DNA from: Zea mays
Taxonomy: Eukaryota; Streptophyta; Magnoliopsida; Poales; Poaceae
Length of the DNA stretch: 64,000 nt
Direction: 5' to 3'
Assembly (NCBI RefSeq): GCF_902167145.1
Contig: NC_050099.1
Coordinates: 14,894,434-14,958,433, forward strand
Shown here: piece after piece, positions 33,277 to 45,510 of the stretch
Numbering within the stretch: position 1 is the first letter of the stretch
Layout: every line of letters starts with the position of its first letter
Made by a program: the position numbers and the translations under genes
The notes under the pieces: model-generated
What the model saw: the letters and a program-made list of their open reading frames with translations, nothing else
Database searches by the model: none
What the model was told of the DNA's origin: nothing

Positions 33277-34850
33277 TATCATACCTGGTTTTGGAAGGCA
33301 AACCGAATGCGAACCATGTACGTGCCAGGATCAGAAACTCACGTACACGGCGATTACATAATTGGACATCATCACACATTGCTTAAAGTAAATAGCGGAA
33401 AGGTACTTTATTACATCAAGATGTCCAAGACATCCATAGAGTCTATAACATAGTCATTTAACATAATCAAAGTGCGGAATACGAAACGTAGAAGATAAGG
33501 CCTTCATAGGCAGCTGACTGGGGGTTTGCCACTAAGATAACTAGAACTCGTCGTAGTCCTGAAACTCCTCAAAGTTCTTCATGTTGTCAGCATCTCCTCC
33601 TGAGCACTGAGTACAGTGGGGACAACCTAGGGTGGGGTGGTTTTTAAAGCAAGGGTGAGTACACATCAACGTACTCAGCAAATGTCATGTTTGGCTAAAG
33701 TAGACTAGTTGTATAGGGAGTTGAGGTTAAGCAGTTGCTTTTAGTTGGTCAAGTATTTATTACTAACTGTAGAGCCAAATTTTAGTAATAAACACAGTTA
33801 TTACCCAAATGTACTCCCTCCAAGAGGAAATACCAGAGATCATAATTATAACCATCATCATTAAACATCATCATAAAAGTATCCAAAGTTCTTGTATTCA
33901 AAGAGGATCCCAAGGCCGCTCTTAACCGTGAGCACGGCTGATATACCAGTTTCTAACAGTCTGCAGAGGTTGCACACTTTACCCACAAGTCGTGATTCCC
34001 ATTCTGCCCGGAGATCATGACTCTCCATTGATCACTACCAAGGTGACCTAGCAGGGTCTCACTATGTAGCCTTTACAAAGATTTCCCAGAGGTCATAGCC
34101 GCCTATTAGGTTTCTCCAAATTGATAAACACATTACCTCTCCCCAAAGGAAGGGTGACTAACAAAACCAAATCAAAGAACCTCTGCAACCAGCCTCGGCA
34201 GAGCGAGTACTATGCCCGACCCCATTGACACCCCTACGGCGAGGCCAACTACACCTCAAGTTTCTCTAATTAGTCAGCTAAGGGCGTCTCATTCCACCCT
34301 CATGGTTGCACTGTTGTCCCGTGTGGTCACTCCATGAACAGGTCCTTACCGAGAGGTACTCAGGAAACAGCCTGAGTCCCCTAAATTATCACTGGATCAT
34401 CATCGGGTTAACATCATTGTATCATAAGTATTCACATCATGTTCATTGATTAAAGTAAAGCAATAGCATAAAGCTAACCATGATAACCCAAAAGGTAAAC
34501 AAAGATGAGGTAAATACAAACTAGTCAATCCTTAGGTTTCAATAATGTAATGTGGGATAGTGAATTATAAGTAAATAGAACATAATGGGTCAGAGGACAC
34601 TTGCCTTCACCAGGTTGTTGCTTAGAAAGATCTTCGAAAACACACTCAGGAACCACGGGTTGCTCGTTGTCTAAATAAAGCAATCATGCATTCAATACAT
34701 TTGAACAGAGACAAGGAACAATACACCAAACAAATGCAATCAAGTGAACCCAAGCTTTGACAGGATGTTATACATACAAAAGATAGACCTAGGTGCTAGG
34801 GTGAATTAGTGCACTTGGAGATTAGTGATTCCCTAATTATTATGGGTTAC
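33277..34850. repeat. Probable Tekay/Del-type gypsy LTR, left part
   Basis: The start TATCATACCTGGTTTTGG resembles a decayed TGTCACACC-type LTR end followed by GGCAAACCGAATGCG, a phrase I associate with maize Tekay/Del LTRs. No coding frame is present. The outer Sirevirus interrupts the sequence at 34851 after GTTAC, and it appears to continue at 58508. Family assignment is tentative. Confidence 0.4.
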
Positions 34851-36372
34851 TGAAAGTAGCCTAGAGGGGGTGAATAGGCTACACCTGAAATTTTTCACTA
34901 AAAACTTCGAGATAATGTTAAATTCAAGTTGCACTTGTGCAAACTGGTTCAGCTGATTTTGTTTACAGTTGAACAAGTTTGAACCTGCTCAACTTAGATT
35001 AGATAAACAGTTAAACAAGTGTGACAAAGTAATGAGAGATTTTTGCTTAAGACTTTCCCTAGAGAAAATCCACTCGAATAGGTGAAAAATCGGTGTGAAT
35101 TGGTTTCACACGATTTGCACACAATAGAATCGAATATGAACTAACCAACAATTTAAAGCACTTTTCAAGAACACACGATTTAACCCGACGTTCGGCAACC
35201 ACCACAAAGGTGTCCTACTCCTTGTTGAGGAGCCCACAAAGGGCCGGGTCTTTTCCAACCCTAATCCTCTACAAGCCGACCACCAAGGTCAAGGCAATCT
35301 CTTCTCAATTAACTCAACGAGCGGGTGATACAAACTTCTTGGGGTTGTCCATAAATTTAGAAACTCCCAAGCAACCTCTATCCGTCAAGGAACTCAAGGT
35401 TCCAAGAGTAACAAATCCGCACAAGATTCAAGTTTGCGATGAGCTCGAGAGATGAAGAGAGAGATGGAGAATCGAGATGAAATCAACAGCGAGTTAGATC
35501 GACTTCACCTCACACCAAGGGTCCTTTAAACAATTGAAGGAGATGCGATTTCGGGTGTGAGAGGTGAATTGAATGCTCTTGTTTTAGAGTTGGTCAGTCA
35601 AAACTTCGTGGAGAGGGCAGAAGTGAATGAAGAGAGAGAGTGTGAGGGGTATATAAAGGATCCCCCAAAAGCTGGCAGCCGTTGGGAAAAGTGGACTCAA
35701 AACCGGTTGAACCGGTTCTGAAACCGGTTGAACCGGTTTCCACCAGGGGGTTTTCTGTTCACTGGGAGACTCGACCGGCCCCAAATCCGGTTAAGCCGAG
35801 CTAAAATCCGGTTGAACCGGTTTTCAAAAAATCTGCACACGACTTTTTCTGACAGGATTGACTGGTAGACTAGCGGGTCAGAAAGTGACAGAGGGAACAG
35901 TGCAAAAACCGGTTGAACCGGTTTTAAGTTCGGTTGAACCGATTTTTCAAACTGTTGAACAGATTTTGAGAAAACTGAGGTGAACAAAGGGGAAATCTTA
36001 GTGGGGAGAGGAAGTGGTTTTTCCAAGAGCATTCATGATCTAGTAAAATGTTTTCTTAGAGGATTTGAAAAGATTTGGACTGAGCTCATCGCACATACTT
36101 ACTCAACTTTTGCGGATCCCTCTTAATTGAACGACGATTCCTATGACTCAAGAATTATAAAATGTAAATTGTCATTGTTCCCAAGCACTTGAAGCACGCT
36201 ATATGATGTAGAATTTTAATCCGCTGTGCTTTTACATTTGCGTACATATATGATCTATGCTTCTCCTGTCTGTAGAATAACTGTATACATGCTAGGAGCA
36301 AACTTGTTAGAATCTCTATTTGTTTTGTCATTTAATCACCAAAACCCTCAGTTAGGGTTGATTGCACTTACA
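34851..36372 (-). repeat. 3' LTR of the outer Sirevirus
   Basis: A 1522-bp LTR, on + from TGAAAGTAGCC to TTGCACTTACA. It contains repeated palindromes of the form AACCGGTTGAACCGGTT between about 35700 and 35945. A TATA-like GGTATATAAAGG lies at 35646-35657, near where the inner Sirevirus LTR has its TATA box. Short open frames inside are not genes. Confidence 0.9.
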
Positions 36373-36400
36373 ATCTCCCCCCTTTTTGGTGATTGATGCC
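36373..36400 (-). other. Polypurine tract and conserved 3' signal of the outer Sirevirus
   Basis: On the - strand the sequence ends AAAAAGGGGGGAGAT directly before the LTR and is preceded by CATCAATCACC. It matches the same signals at 47902 and 15009. Confidence 0.75.
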
Positions 36401-36897
36401 AAAACAAACTGGAGTAGAGATAAAAACAAAAATACTGGTGAGATGTAAATACTTGTGTATGTGTGGCTCCCCCTAAATATGTGCATGAGTTTTTTGATCT
36501 TCATATTGACTTGATATGTCAATTATGCAACATATTTGGAGAAAGTGAATAGCCAACACGTTACACAATCATTGATGGATGCAACAATATTACATAAGAT
36601 GTGATGATGTAAAAAAAGACATTACTCTAACATTTTCATCATTGCATAGCATAAGATATGTGATAGAACTAGCTATTACAATAATGATCATCACAACATA
36701 AAATTGTTTATGGCCCTAAGCCATCATCACAAGCATCATCACAAGCATAGGCGAATACTAGAGTTATTATAGACCATTGTTCATTACATAAATAAAAGCG
36801 TTTAGCCCCTAGGGGCTACCAAGCCAAGCCATCAATCCTTCTCCCCCTTTTTGGCAACGAGCACCAAAAACAGGAGGAGAGAAACAACCACATATCA

Positions 36898-38642
36898 TCA
36901 GGGAGGGGATGGATCGAAGAACTGCGACACCAGATTTGCTGCAAAGTTTTCTTCCCCAGGGTTAGCTGGGGGAGGATAGCTACCAGAAGGATCCTGGGGA
37001 GGAGGATAGGATGAAGATGGACTCGGATCCCCCTGGTGGGGAGGCGGGACATACTGCTCTCTGTCATCAAAAAATTCTTCATCTTCACCTTCTTCATCTT
37101 CTGTTGACATGAATGGAACCCCATAGGTTTGCTAATGCCATTCATTAATCTCTAGCGGAGGAGGATGGAGGGGCACGTCAGGCGAGCGGGGAGCAAAAGG
37201 GATACCCATAGATGTGGCCTGACGACGGAGGTTGTCGTCAGTCTCCCGCACATGAACATTAGAAGAGATATTCCTGCACATGGAGAAGAAAGTTGCGATT
37301 CCATGAGCCAATCTTGCTCCCATCCCGCGACCACGACCTCGACCACGACCACGTGGTGTGGGAGAGCCATGACCAGGAGAGGGACCAGCAGCAACTTTCT
37401 CACGAGAGCTGGCAAGGGCTTTCCTCAACTGCCCTGCTGGATTATTTGGGTCAATCCAGAAAGGGGTATATGAGAGATGTCTTGTGCCCTTTTCATATCA
37501 AAATTGGGTCACCACTTCAATCATTTTCATGATGAAGGGGGCATGTAGACATCCCTTGAGAGGAAAGCAGGATGCATGGATGATCTCTTGCCAAATCATG
37601 TCAAAAACATTTAAGCTTTCAGTGCTATTTGGCTTCATGAAGGAAAGCAGGACTTTACTTTCTCCTAGGATGTTCATCTGATTTCCCCCTTTGGGGATGA
37701 GAGTCATCCTGTAGAGAGAGTTGATGTACCTATAGTACTTGTGTAGATTTGTTGATTCCAGAATTCATCTGTCTCAGAAATGTGAAGATCCTTGGCTTCA
37801 TCCCTGGTGGAAGGGTGAAAGTCATGGATCTTGATCTTGTCTCCAGAGATATCCTCATCAGTAAATCCCAAAATGTGAGCAAATCTTCTGTAGCTCACTT
37901 TGTACCAGCTTCCTTCAATGAAAAAATTTAGATAAGGAAAGTTGTATGGACTTTCCTCATCAGCATGCTTAATCCACATAGTAGAATAAATCTGAGCAAT
38001 GATTTCATCATTCCAATCATATTAGAATGTCATTATATTCTTCATCCTCTTTTGCTCACATATCCTTAATGCCTGTGTCATCTCAGGATCCCCAATAGCT
38101 TCGCACCCGCTCCAGTTGATAAAACACTGATGGAGGATGGGCTGGTGCTTCTTTGGAAGGATAACTGAGTTATAGAAATCGACATGAAGGAGAGTCCAGA
38201 AGCGATTACCATCAATCCTGGCATCATGAACATGAAAGGTAGGATTCTGGAATCACATATCTTGAAGAAGGGCAGACCCTCTGCTGGCACTGAAATCAAT
38301 AACCTGTTCATTGGCGGAACAACGGGCCTGCGCTTTGTGAAGCACTAATCCCTGGATAATGGGAGCATGAGCAGGAGGGAGATTAACATCATCATCCTTT
38401 CCTCCTTCATCACTAGTAGCCTCCCAGGCCTGTGGATTCGTCGCGGGACGAGACCGACTGGAGGGGTTCCGAGCCGTTCGTCCGCGAGCTCCATGAGACC
38501 TAGAGGCCTCACCACCTGGCATGACATTGCTAGATCCGCGCCCACGCTTGTATCTAGACCGAGGAGGAGTGTCTTCATGAATTTCTGGGGCATCGTCACT
38601 TGAATCGGATTCAACCACCGATGGATTTCTATGACGAACCAT
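36898..38642 (-). pseudogene. Third ORF of the outer Sirevirus (plant 'putative transposon protein'/env-like region), broken
   Basis: Starting at ATG 38642 (MVRHRNPSVVES) the region encodes a serine/arginine-rich N terminus. A conserved-looking core follows with NFFIEGSWYKVSYRRFAHILGF (37704-37979). The tail is basic and glycine/arginine-rich, ending in a proline-rich acidic stretch (36898-37110). At least three stops or frameshifts separate the parts (near 38253, 38025, 37704 and 37498). The position downstream of pol is where some Sireviruses have an env-like ORF. The core resembles proteins annotated in plants as putative transposon proteins (Transposase_32-like). No clear membrane segments were seen, so an envelope role is not supported by sequence. 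Confidence 0.6.
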
Positions 38643-39079
38643 CCTTAAGATCAAACCAAAAATAAATATGGTGAGAGAGATATTTGATGGTCAAGGATTT
38701 TAATGAACACGTTTGAGGAAAGACAAGTATAATATTGGGCATGCACTTCAACTGTTCATATGAGCGGTTTAGCTACAATGAACAATACCAATCTACTTAA
38801 CTCAAAACAATGTTCGAGACAATGATAATAGTTTAAGTGTGCCATACACCTAAACTACACAATCTCCTTGAAGAGATACTTAAGATAATCAAGAACTGTA
38901 TGGATCGAGTTAAAAATAGGGAAGATGAAATAATACCTCGATCTGTGAAACCGTCCACGAAAATCTGGAATAAGAGTGGAGAGATGGTAGAGGGGCCCGA
39001 GGGGATCGAATCTCCAACAATCTCTACGAAGTTTTGATAGTTTTTGGAGGGATATGAGTGTAGGATGTGAGAGAGGGAG

Positions 39080-39420
39080 AGAGAAACGAGGGCATTGGTG
39101 GCAGGAAGAAATGAGAGAGTGAAGATAGAAAGTAGAGAGGAGAGGAGAGAAAAGGGGCAGCAGCGGCTGGTCAAACTGACCAAAACCGGTTCAACCGGTC
39201 CAGAAACCGGTTCAACCGGTATTGCTGCAGCGCGCACAGTAAATGCACAGAAAACGAGGATTGACTGCACAGAAAAACTGACGCACTGACAGCGCAGACT
39301 GCGGAACAGACTGACTGCGCAGAATCCGAAAACCGGTTCAACCGGTTCTCACCAGAGAGAATCCGGTTGAGTGGCTTACTCAGTCGGTTTACTCTACCAG
39401 TTTTCAGAGACAATCCGATA
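39080..39420 (-). promoter_or_regulatory. Internal cluster of ACCGGTTCAACCGG palindromes upstream of the third ORF
   Basis: Palindromes occur near 39184-39198, 39208-39220 and 39330-39345, with degenerate copies up to 39410. The same motif clusters in the LTRs of this element (35700-35945 and 57840-58090). On the - strand the cluster lies about 450-770 bp before ATG 38642, so it could help drive the third ORF. Function is inferred only from position. Confidence 0.4.
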
Positions 39421-39542
39421 AGGCCTAGTATACAAGCAATATTTATGATATGAATAATTTAGGCAATAAAAGTAAGATTTCAAACTTCATATTGTTCACA
39501 AAACACCTTTATACCAATCAATCATGACTCAAATTTTATTTC

Positions 39543-42040
39543 TTAAGACACGTTTCGAGAATCCAAGATATTTAGTTCACTCCTTAGAAAACAAAACCTA
39601 GTCTCATCAAGAGGTTTGGTGAAGATATCGGCTAGTTGATTTTCGGTGCTCACATGGAATAATTCGATATCTCCTTTGGCTTCATGGTCTCTCAAGAAAT
39701 GATGTCTAATATCGATATGTTTAGTTCTAGAGTGTTGCACAGGATTGTTTGCAAGTTTAATGGCACTCTCAATGTCACACAGCAGTGGAATTTTGTTAAA
39801 CTCACAACCAAAGTCTCTAAGGGTTTGCTTCATCCATAGCAACTGTGCACAACATGCACCAGCTTCTATGTACTCAGCTTCTACAGTGGAGAGTGCAACA
39901 CAATTTTGTTTCTTGGAACTCCATGACACTAAGGACCGCCCAAGAAATGCGCTCTTGACATCCATTTGGTACAACTTGAAATCATGATTAGTAGCATAGG
40001 CAATTAATATTCTTATTGACTCTAACCTTGCTACCGGCGCATATGTTTCACCAAAGTCAAGTCCCTCCACTTGAGTGAAGCCTTGGGCAACCAACCGTGC
40101 TTTGTTTCTTGTAACAACACCATGCTCATCTTGTTTATTTATAAAGACCCATTTTGTTCCAATCACATTTTGCTTAGGTCTTTGAACTAAGGACTAGACT
40201 TCATTCCGAGTGAAGTTGTTTAACTCCTCTTACATTGCGATTATCCAATTCGGATCACTCAGCGCTTCTTCAACCTTAAGTGGCTCAAGAGAGGAAACAA
40301 ACGAGTAAAATTCACAAAAATTTGCTAAACGAGATCTAGTTGTTACCCCTCTTCTGATACTGCCAAGAATGTTGTCCACTGGATGATCTCTTTGGATGGT
40401 ATGATGGACTTGAATGAGGCAATGATGGTTGTCTTTGAATTTGCTCTTCATCACCATCCTCTTGATCAAGAGGCACTTCATCAACCACAACTTCAGGTTC
40501 ATCTTCCACCATGGTTGGCAGCTCTTGGGGTTGATGAACTTCTTCAAGAATTGGATGACTTGAGGTTGATGGGTTTGCTTGAGTGGAGGATTTATCACCC
40601 ACCACCTTTGCGCCCACATCAAAGACCTCATTTGTCATCCAAAAGGTTCCTTCTTCATCATTATTTTCTTGTGGTCTCACTTCACCTATTGCAAGCTTCT
40701 TTATGGCCTCACAAGGTGGTTCTTCATTTCCTGCAATATCATTAGAAACATGCCCTTGCGAGCCATCAGATTCATCAAATGTCACGTCTATTGCTATTTC
40801 AACAAGACCGATGGTATTGTTGAAAATACGATATCCATGCGCATTTGATGCATAACCAAGCAAGAAACCATCGTCCACTCTAGGAGAAAACATCGAGCTC
40901 TTGACTTTCTTGTTAAGAATAAAGCATTTACAACCAAAGACTCTAAAGTAATCAACTTTAGGTTTGTTACTAGTGAGAAGCTCGTAAGCAGTCTTCTCAT
41001 AGATCTTATGAAGATATAGCCGGTTGATTACATGACAGACGGTGTTGACCGCCTCAGCCCAGAAGTTGTCAGATGTCTTGTATTCATCTAACATGGTTCT
41101 TGCGGCTTTAATTAGTGTTCGATTTTTCCTTTCCACTACACCATTTTGTTGTGGAGTGTAGGGGACCGAGAACTCATGTTTGATTCCTTCTTCGCTTAAG
41201 AATTCTTCAACACCTGTATTCTTGAACTCTGTCCCATTGTCACTTCTCACTTTCTTGATTTTAAGCTCAAACTCATTTTGAGCTCTTCTCATGAATTTCT
41301 TCAAGGTCTCTTGGGTTTCACCTTTGTCACTCAAAAAGAAAACCCAGGTGAAGCGAGAAAAATCATCAACAATAACTAAACCATACTTACTCCCTCCAAT
41401 ACTTATGTAGGCCATGGGACCGAATAGGTCCATATGAAGAAGCTCCAAAGGCCTCTTAGTTGTGACCACATTCTTTGATTGATGTGGGACTCCATGTTGC
41501 TTTCCTACTTGGCATGCGCCACAAACCCTATCTTTCTCAAACACAACATTTGTTAGTCCAATGATGTGACTATCCTTTTGAAGTTTGTCCATATTCCTCA
41601 TGTCGACATGAGCTAGCTGGCGATGCCATAGCCAACCCTTGTCGGATTTTGCCACTAAACAAGTCTCAGGTGTCACCTTATTTGTTGTGAAATCAACAAG
41701 ATAAAGTTTGCCCTTCAAGCGACCCGTAAAAGCAACTGAGGAATCCTCCCTTCTAAGGATCTTCACATCCACATCAGAAAATAGACAGTTATATCCCATT
41801 CCACAAAGTTGTGAAACAGACATCAAATTGTAGCTTAGAGAATCTACTAGCAAAACATTTGAAAGTGATTGTTGGTCAGAGATAGGAATTTTACCAATAC
41901 CAATCACTTTACTCTTGCCACTATCTCCAAACACAATTTCTTGTGCTTCTTGAGTTAGTTGCAAGGAGTGAAACATGTCTTTCTCCCCGGTCATGTGATT
42001 TGTACATCCACTGTCAAGCACCCAGCTTGACCCACCAGAG
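39543..42040 (-). pseudogene. Outer Sirevirus pol with an in-frame deletion of the reverse transcriptase catalytic region
   Basis: The frame 42021 to 40336 has the protease/integrase start [14 protein letters not shown], the zinc domain (HRQLAHVDMRNMDKLQK, CGACQVGKQ) and the integrase core (SDNGTEF). The reverse transcriptase start appears after a damaged linker (40167-40335). Within 39543-40166 the frame runs from DVKSAFL straight into GRSLVSWSSKKQN of RNase H. The intact inner pol has roughly 270 residues between these points, including YVDD. The junction lies near 39941-39950 and keeps the frame. RNase H motifs and the terminal NILDSRN remain. It cannot make an active polymerase. Confidence 0.85.
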
Positions 42041-42235
42041 GAGTAGACCTGTAAAATAAATTTAGGCTATGCTTTTAGGTACCCAAATTGAATTGGGTCC
42101 TACAGTGTTAGTTATAGCCTTGGGTACCCACACACTCCTTTTCATGACCTTTCTCTTAGTGTAGGCACCCACATATTTTACAACCAATTTTCCTGAATCC
42201 CAAGTCAACATATAATCACAAACACTACACCAAAA

Positions 42236-42605
42236 TAGTAAACTTCCTAGAGCCTAAACCCTAGGAAGTTAGGCCTAAACTCTAGGAAGTTAGCTAAACT
42301 CTTGGAAGTTAAGCCATCCCGTCGGAAGTTTGGCTCTCGGAAATTTCTTGTCGGAAGTTAGCTTAACTTCCTAGAGCCCTCTAGGAAGTTAGCTAACTTC
42401 CTACAGCCAACAAAGCCTCTCGGAAGTTAGTAGATTCTCGGAAGTTAGTAGCTTCACGCCGTCAGCTGACTAACTTCCTACGACTAACTTCCTACAGCTT
42501 ACTGTAGCCCCTAGGAAGTTAGCTAGCTAACTTCCTACTGCTGACTGTAGCCCCTAGGAAGTTAGCTGGCTAACTTCCTACGGCTTAATAAGCCTCTAGG
42601 AAGTT
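42236..42605. repeat. Left subterminal repeat array of the CACTA element
   Basis: About 19 copies of CTAGGAAGTTAGC-type motifs in both orientations, counted by eye, many arranged as inverted pairs. Confidence 0.85.
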
Positions 42606-43481
42606 AATTTGACCAGCATTACAAATGATATTTATTTTTATTTTACACCACATTCCACAACATAACAAATATATCAACAGCTATATAGCACAACATATTT
42701 TTACACAAAACATCTCACACACAATCACATAACAATATTTAAATCCATAGTCTCATCAATTACATCACAAAAGTCTCATCCATAGTCTCATCAATTACAT
42801 CACAAAAGTTTCATCCATAGTCATAATAAGACACATCTCATCATCTAGTACTAATAAGAGACAATATCTCATACATAGTCATAATAAAAGTCTCAAGTAT
42901 CAGAACGCAGTAACATGGAAGCTCACGGTCGCTGATCACCATCGAGTTACAGTGACAAGTGATGGTCGATACCTCCACTAGTGAAGAGGGTTTCGACAAA
43001 GTCTAACCCGTCGTCTTTATTCATGCGTTGGCAAGGTAGCTGGAGGGGTCTAATGTACATGTACAAATGACATTTGCTGAGTTACATCATAATATAACGA
43101 AACACCAGTAAGCATGCTTCCATCCAAGTAAATGAATACATAACAGAAAGTTACAGTAAACTATGAACATTGATGTTCATGCTCAAGTTATACTAAATTG
43201 CAGTAAGTTATGAATATTGATTGCATGCTCAAGTTCACTAAAATTTCTATTGACTCAAACCATTTGCTTATGCAGTTGTGAGTTGTGACTAACATCATAT
43301 ATTTCGATTGAGTACTGAAAACTTAGTAATAGACTATAATTATCTTTGCTCAGGAATGGATTTTTCTTCAACATTTTAACTTCATACAGCAGCAACACCA
43401 TCAGTTTTTGGCATCAACAGAAGCAAATGGAAGAAACATTCTAGTTTTAGTTAATATTTGGCAAGAAAGGCATAAAGGTAC

Positions 43482-43705
43482 CGATTAGAGAATGGATATG
43501 AACATTGTATGGCATTATTTGAAGCTTCCCATCATCTACATCATACTTCAATACAGAAAGAAGGCCATTCTCATCTCCAAGATACCTGAATAGAAAATGA
43601 CATATTAATAGTTTGAATGCATAAAAACTTCACTGCCTATCAATAGCTCACCTGGATTTCATTTTCATTGAAAATTGCAACCATAAGTCCCTGGTTTGTA
43701 ATAAA
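43482..43705 (-). pseudogene. Captured host-gene fragment: exon(s) of a WD40/tomosyn-like protein
   Basis: On the - strand a 104-bp block (43585-43482) has a TTCTATTCAG acceptor before it and a GT donor after it. It reads YLGDENGLLSVLKYDVDDGK and on through LQIMPYN, which resembles the WD40 repeat region of plant tomosyn/LLGL-type proteins as I recall it. A second block (43705-43652) is bounded by TTTACAG and GTGAGC and may be the exon before it, joined by a 66-bp intron. Its reading is less clear. Too short for function. Confidence 0.5.
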
Positions 43706-43719
43706 CTGTAAAGAACCGA

Positions 43720-44411
43720 CATATTAGTTGTTAGAAACCAAAAACACCATCAACTCCATGCATGGATACTACTATACTAGTCTAGTGCTATGCTTAGCCA
43801 ACTGCTGCCGCTACACATCTAGAGCTGGTGGTATGGTATCCACACCAGTTGAGCGCCCTAACAATGAACTTATTTTACAATACGCTGTCAGCCTCGCTAG
43901 TTGCAGTTGACCTTGCACGGAGATGGAGCTCGGCTGCTCACCGACCGTGGACCGAACGGTCGAGCTGGTGGCGCCCGCCCCCTTTCACCCTTCGCCTTTG
44001 GCGATTCTCTGCAGCGCTGGCCTCCACTGCTGGCCGGTTCTCCGCTGTTGCTGGAGCGACGACGACGATGCTTGGGCGCCGGCTTCACGTCCTCGCCTTC
44101 GTCCTTGGCCCGGACCTTCACGCGACTCAATTCACGTGTCGCTTCGATGCGAACTCCCGCAGCACCTCTGCCCGTCCCCAACACACACACCCACAGTTCA
44201 CTCACGTTCGTTAGTTGGACCGGCAACAAAAAGCGACATGAGAAAATGAAGGCGCAAGACGAAAGAGCTGTCCGGCAGCAACGGTGAAATAGTATCATTC
44301 TGGTCCGAACCAAATACGGACACGCGAAGTGACGGGCGACCTAACACGGCCAAGAACGTATTCGTTCGGAGCAAGTGCCGTGCACGACGCGCGCTGCACG
44401 CGCAGTAGTAC
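43720..44411. other. Middle of the CACTA element, origin unknown
   Basis: A GC-rich stretch (43915-44290) with overlapping open frames on both strands lies between the two captured fragments. None of the translations resembles a known family. It may be further captured DNA, such as a promoter or untranslated sequence. Confidence 0.35.
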
Positions 44412-44688
44412 CTTCGAAGTTGACGAGGCGATAGACGCGGCCGAGCAGGAGCGTGTCGTCGGGGCGGAGCAGCTTGAGGTGCTTCACGGGCGCGGCGGCA
44501 GAGGCAGAGACAGCTCCGTCTCCCGCGCCGCCTGGCTGTGGGATGGTCATGACGGCCGCGACATAGTGGCTCGGGTTGGCCGCCATGACGGCCTTGGCCG
44601 AGAGCGCCCAGTAGGCGCGCTCCGTGCGGCCGCCGCCCAGGTGCTGGATCAGCATCGTCGTCGTCTCTGTCGCCTAGCAGTTGCCCAT
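44412..44688 (-). pseudogene. Captured host-gene fragment: first exon of a PADRE (DUF4228) protein
   Basis: On the - strand ATG 44688 opens MGNC and meets a TAG at 44676-44674, probably a former CAG. It then reads on to a GT donor at 44411. Peptides ERAYWALSAKAVMAANPSHYVAAV and KHLKLLRPDDTLLLGRVYRLV match the PADRE/DUF4228 pattern of small plant stress-related proteins. The MGNC start is the usual N-myristoylation-like start of that family. Upstream GC-rich DNA to about 44900 could be its former leader or promoter. The gene is truncated after exon 1. Confidence 0.65.
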
Positions 44689-44924
44689 CAATGCGTGTCT
44701 GCCTGACGCGGGGCCGGGGAGCACGCGCGCTCCTCTTGTTCTTTTTCTATGGCGAGGCGGGAGAGGGAGGTGAGGTGGGGGCGGGCGCAGCGGGGGCGGC
44801 CGGAGGTTGGAGCGGCTGCGGCGTGGCGTGGGCGGCGGGCGGCTCCAAGAACAGACGCGAGAGAGACGGGTTGAGAAAGGTGAGAGAAGAGATAAGGTTG
44901 AGGATAAGTTTAAAATAAAAAAAC

Positions 44925-45510
44925 ATAACTTCCAAGAGTAAAGCCGTAGGAAGTTACGTAACTTCCTAGAGTTTGTACATTTACTCTAGGAAGTTAAGTA
45001 ACTTCCTAGAGCCGGCCGTAGGAAGTTGGATTTCCGTTTGACTGGTCAACAGCTGAAACCTAACTTCCAAGAGGAGGCCGTAGGAAGTTAGCTTTTCGTT
45101 TGACTGGTCAACAGCTGAAACCTAACTTCCTAGAGGAGGTCGTAGGAAGTTAGCTGGGCAGCTAACTTCCTAGAGCCAACCGTAGAAAGTTAGCTTTTCG
45201 TTTGACTGGTCAACAGCTGAAATCTAACTTCCTAGAGGAGGCCGTAGGAAGTTAGCTGGGCAGCTAACTTCCTAGAGCCAGCCGTAGGAAGTTAGCTTTT
45301 CGTTTGACTGAGCAACAGCTGAAATCTAACTTCCTAGAGGAGACCGTAGGAAGTTAGATAACTTCCTACAAGTTTTTAACTTCCGACAGCTTTTATAAAA
45401 TACTGTAGGAAGTTATGTTTATTTCCTAGAGCTATCAGTTGCCTCTCGAAAGTTATTTATTTCCTACGGTTTGTTATAAAAGCTGTAGGAAGTTAAAAAA
45501 CCGTAGGAAA
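44925..45510. repeat. Right subterminal repeat array of the CACTA element
   Basis: About 26 copies of the GGAAGTTA/TAACTTCC core by eye. Part of the array is a longer tandem unit of about 100 bp containing GCTTTTCGTTTGACTGGTCAA, starting near 45030, 45091, 45193 and 45295. Confidence 0.85.

Noticed and set aside
44329..44706. 125-residue + frame in the CACTA element
   Set aside because: It is the complement of the PADRE exon, which explains its open reading.
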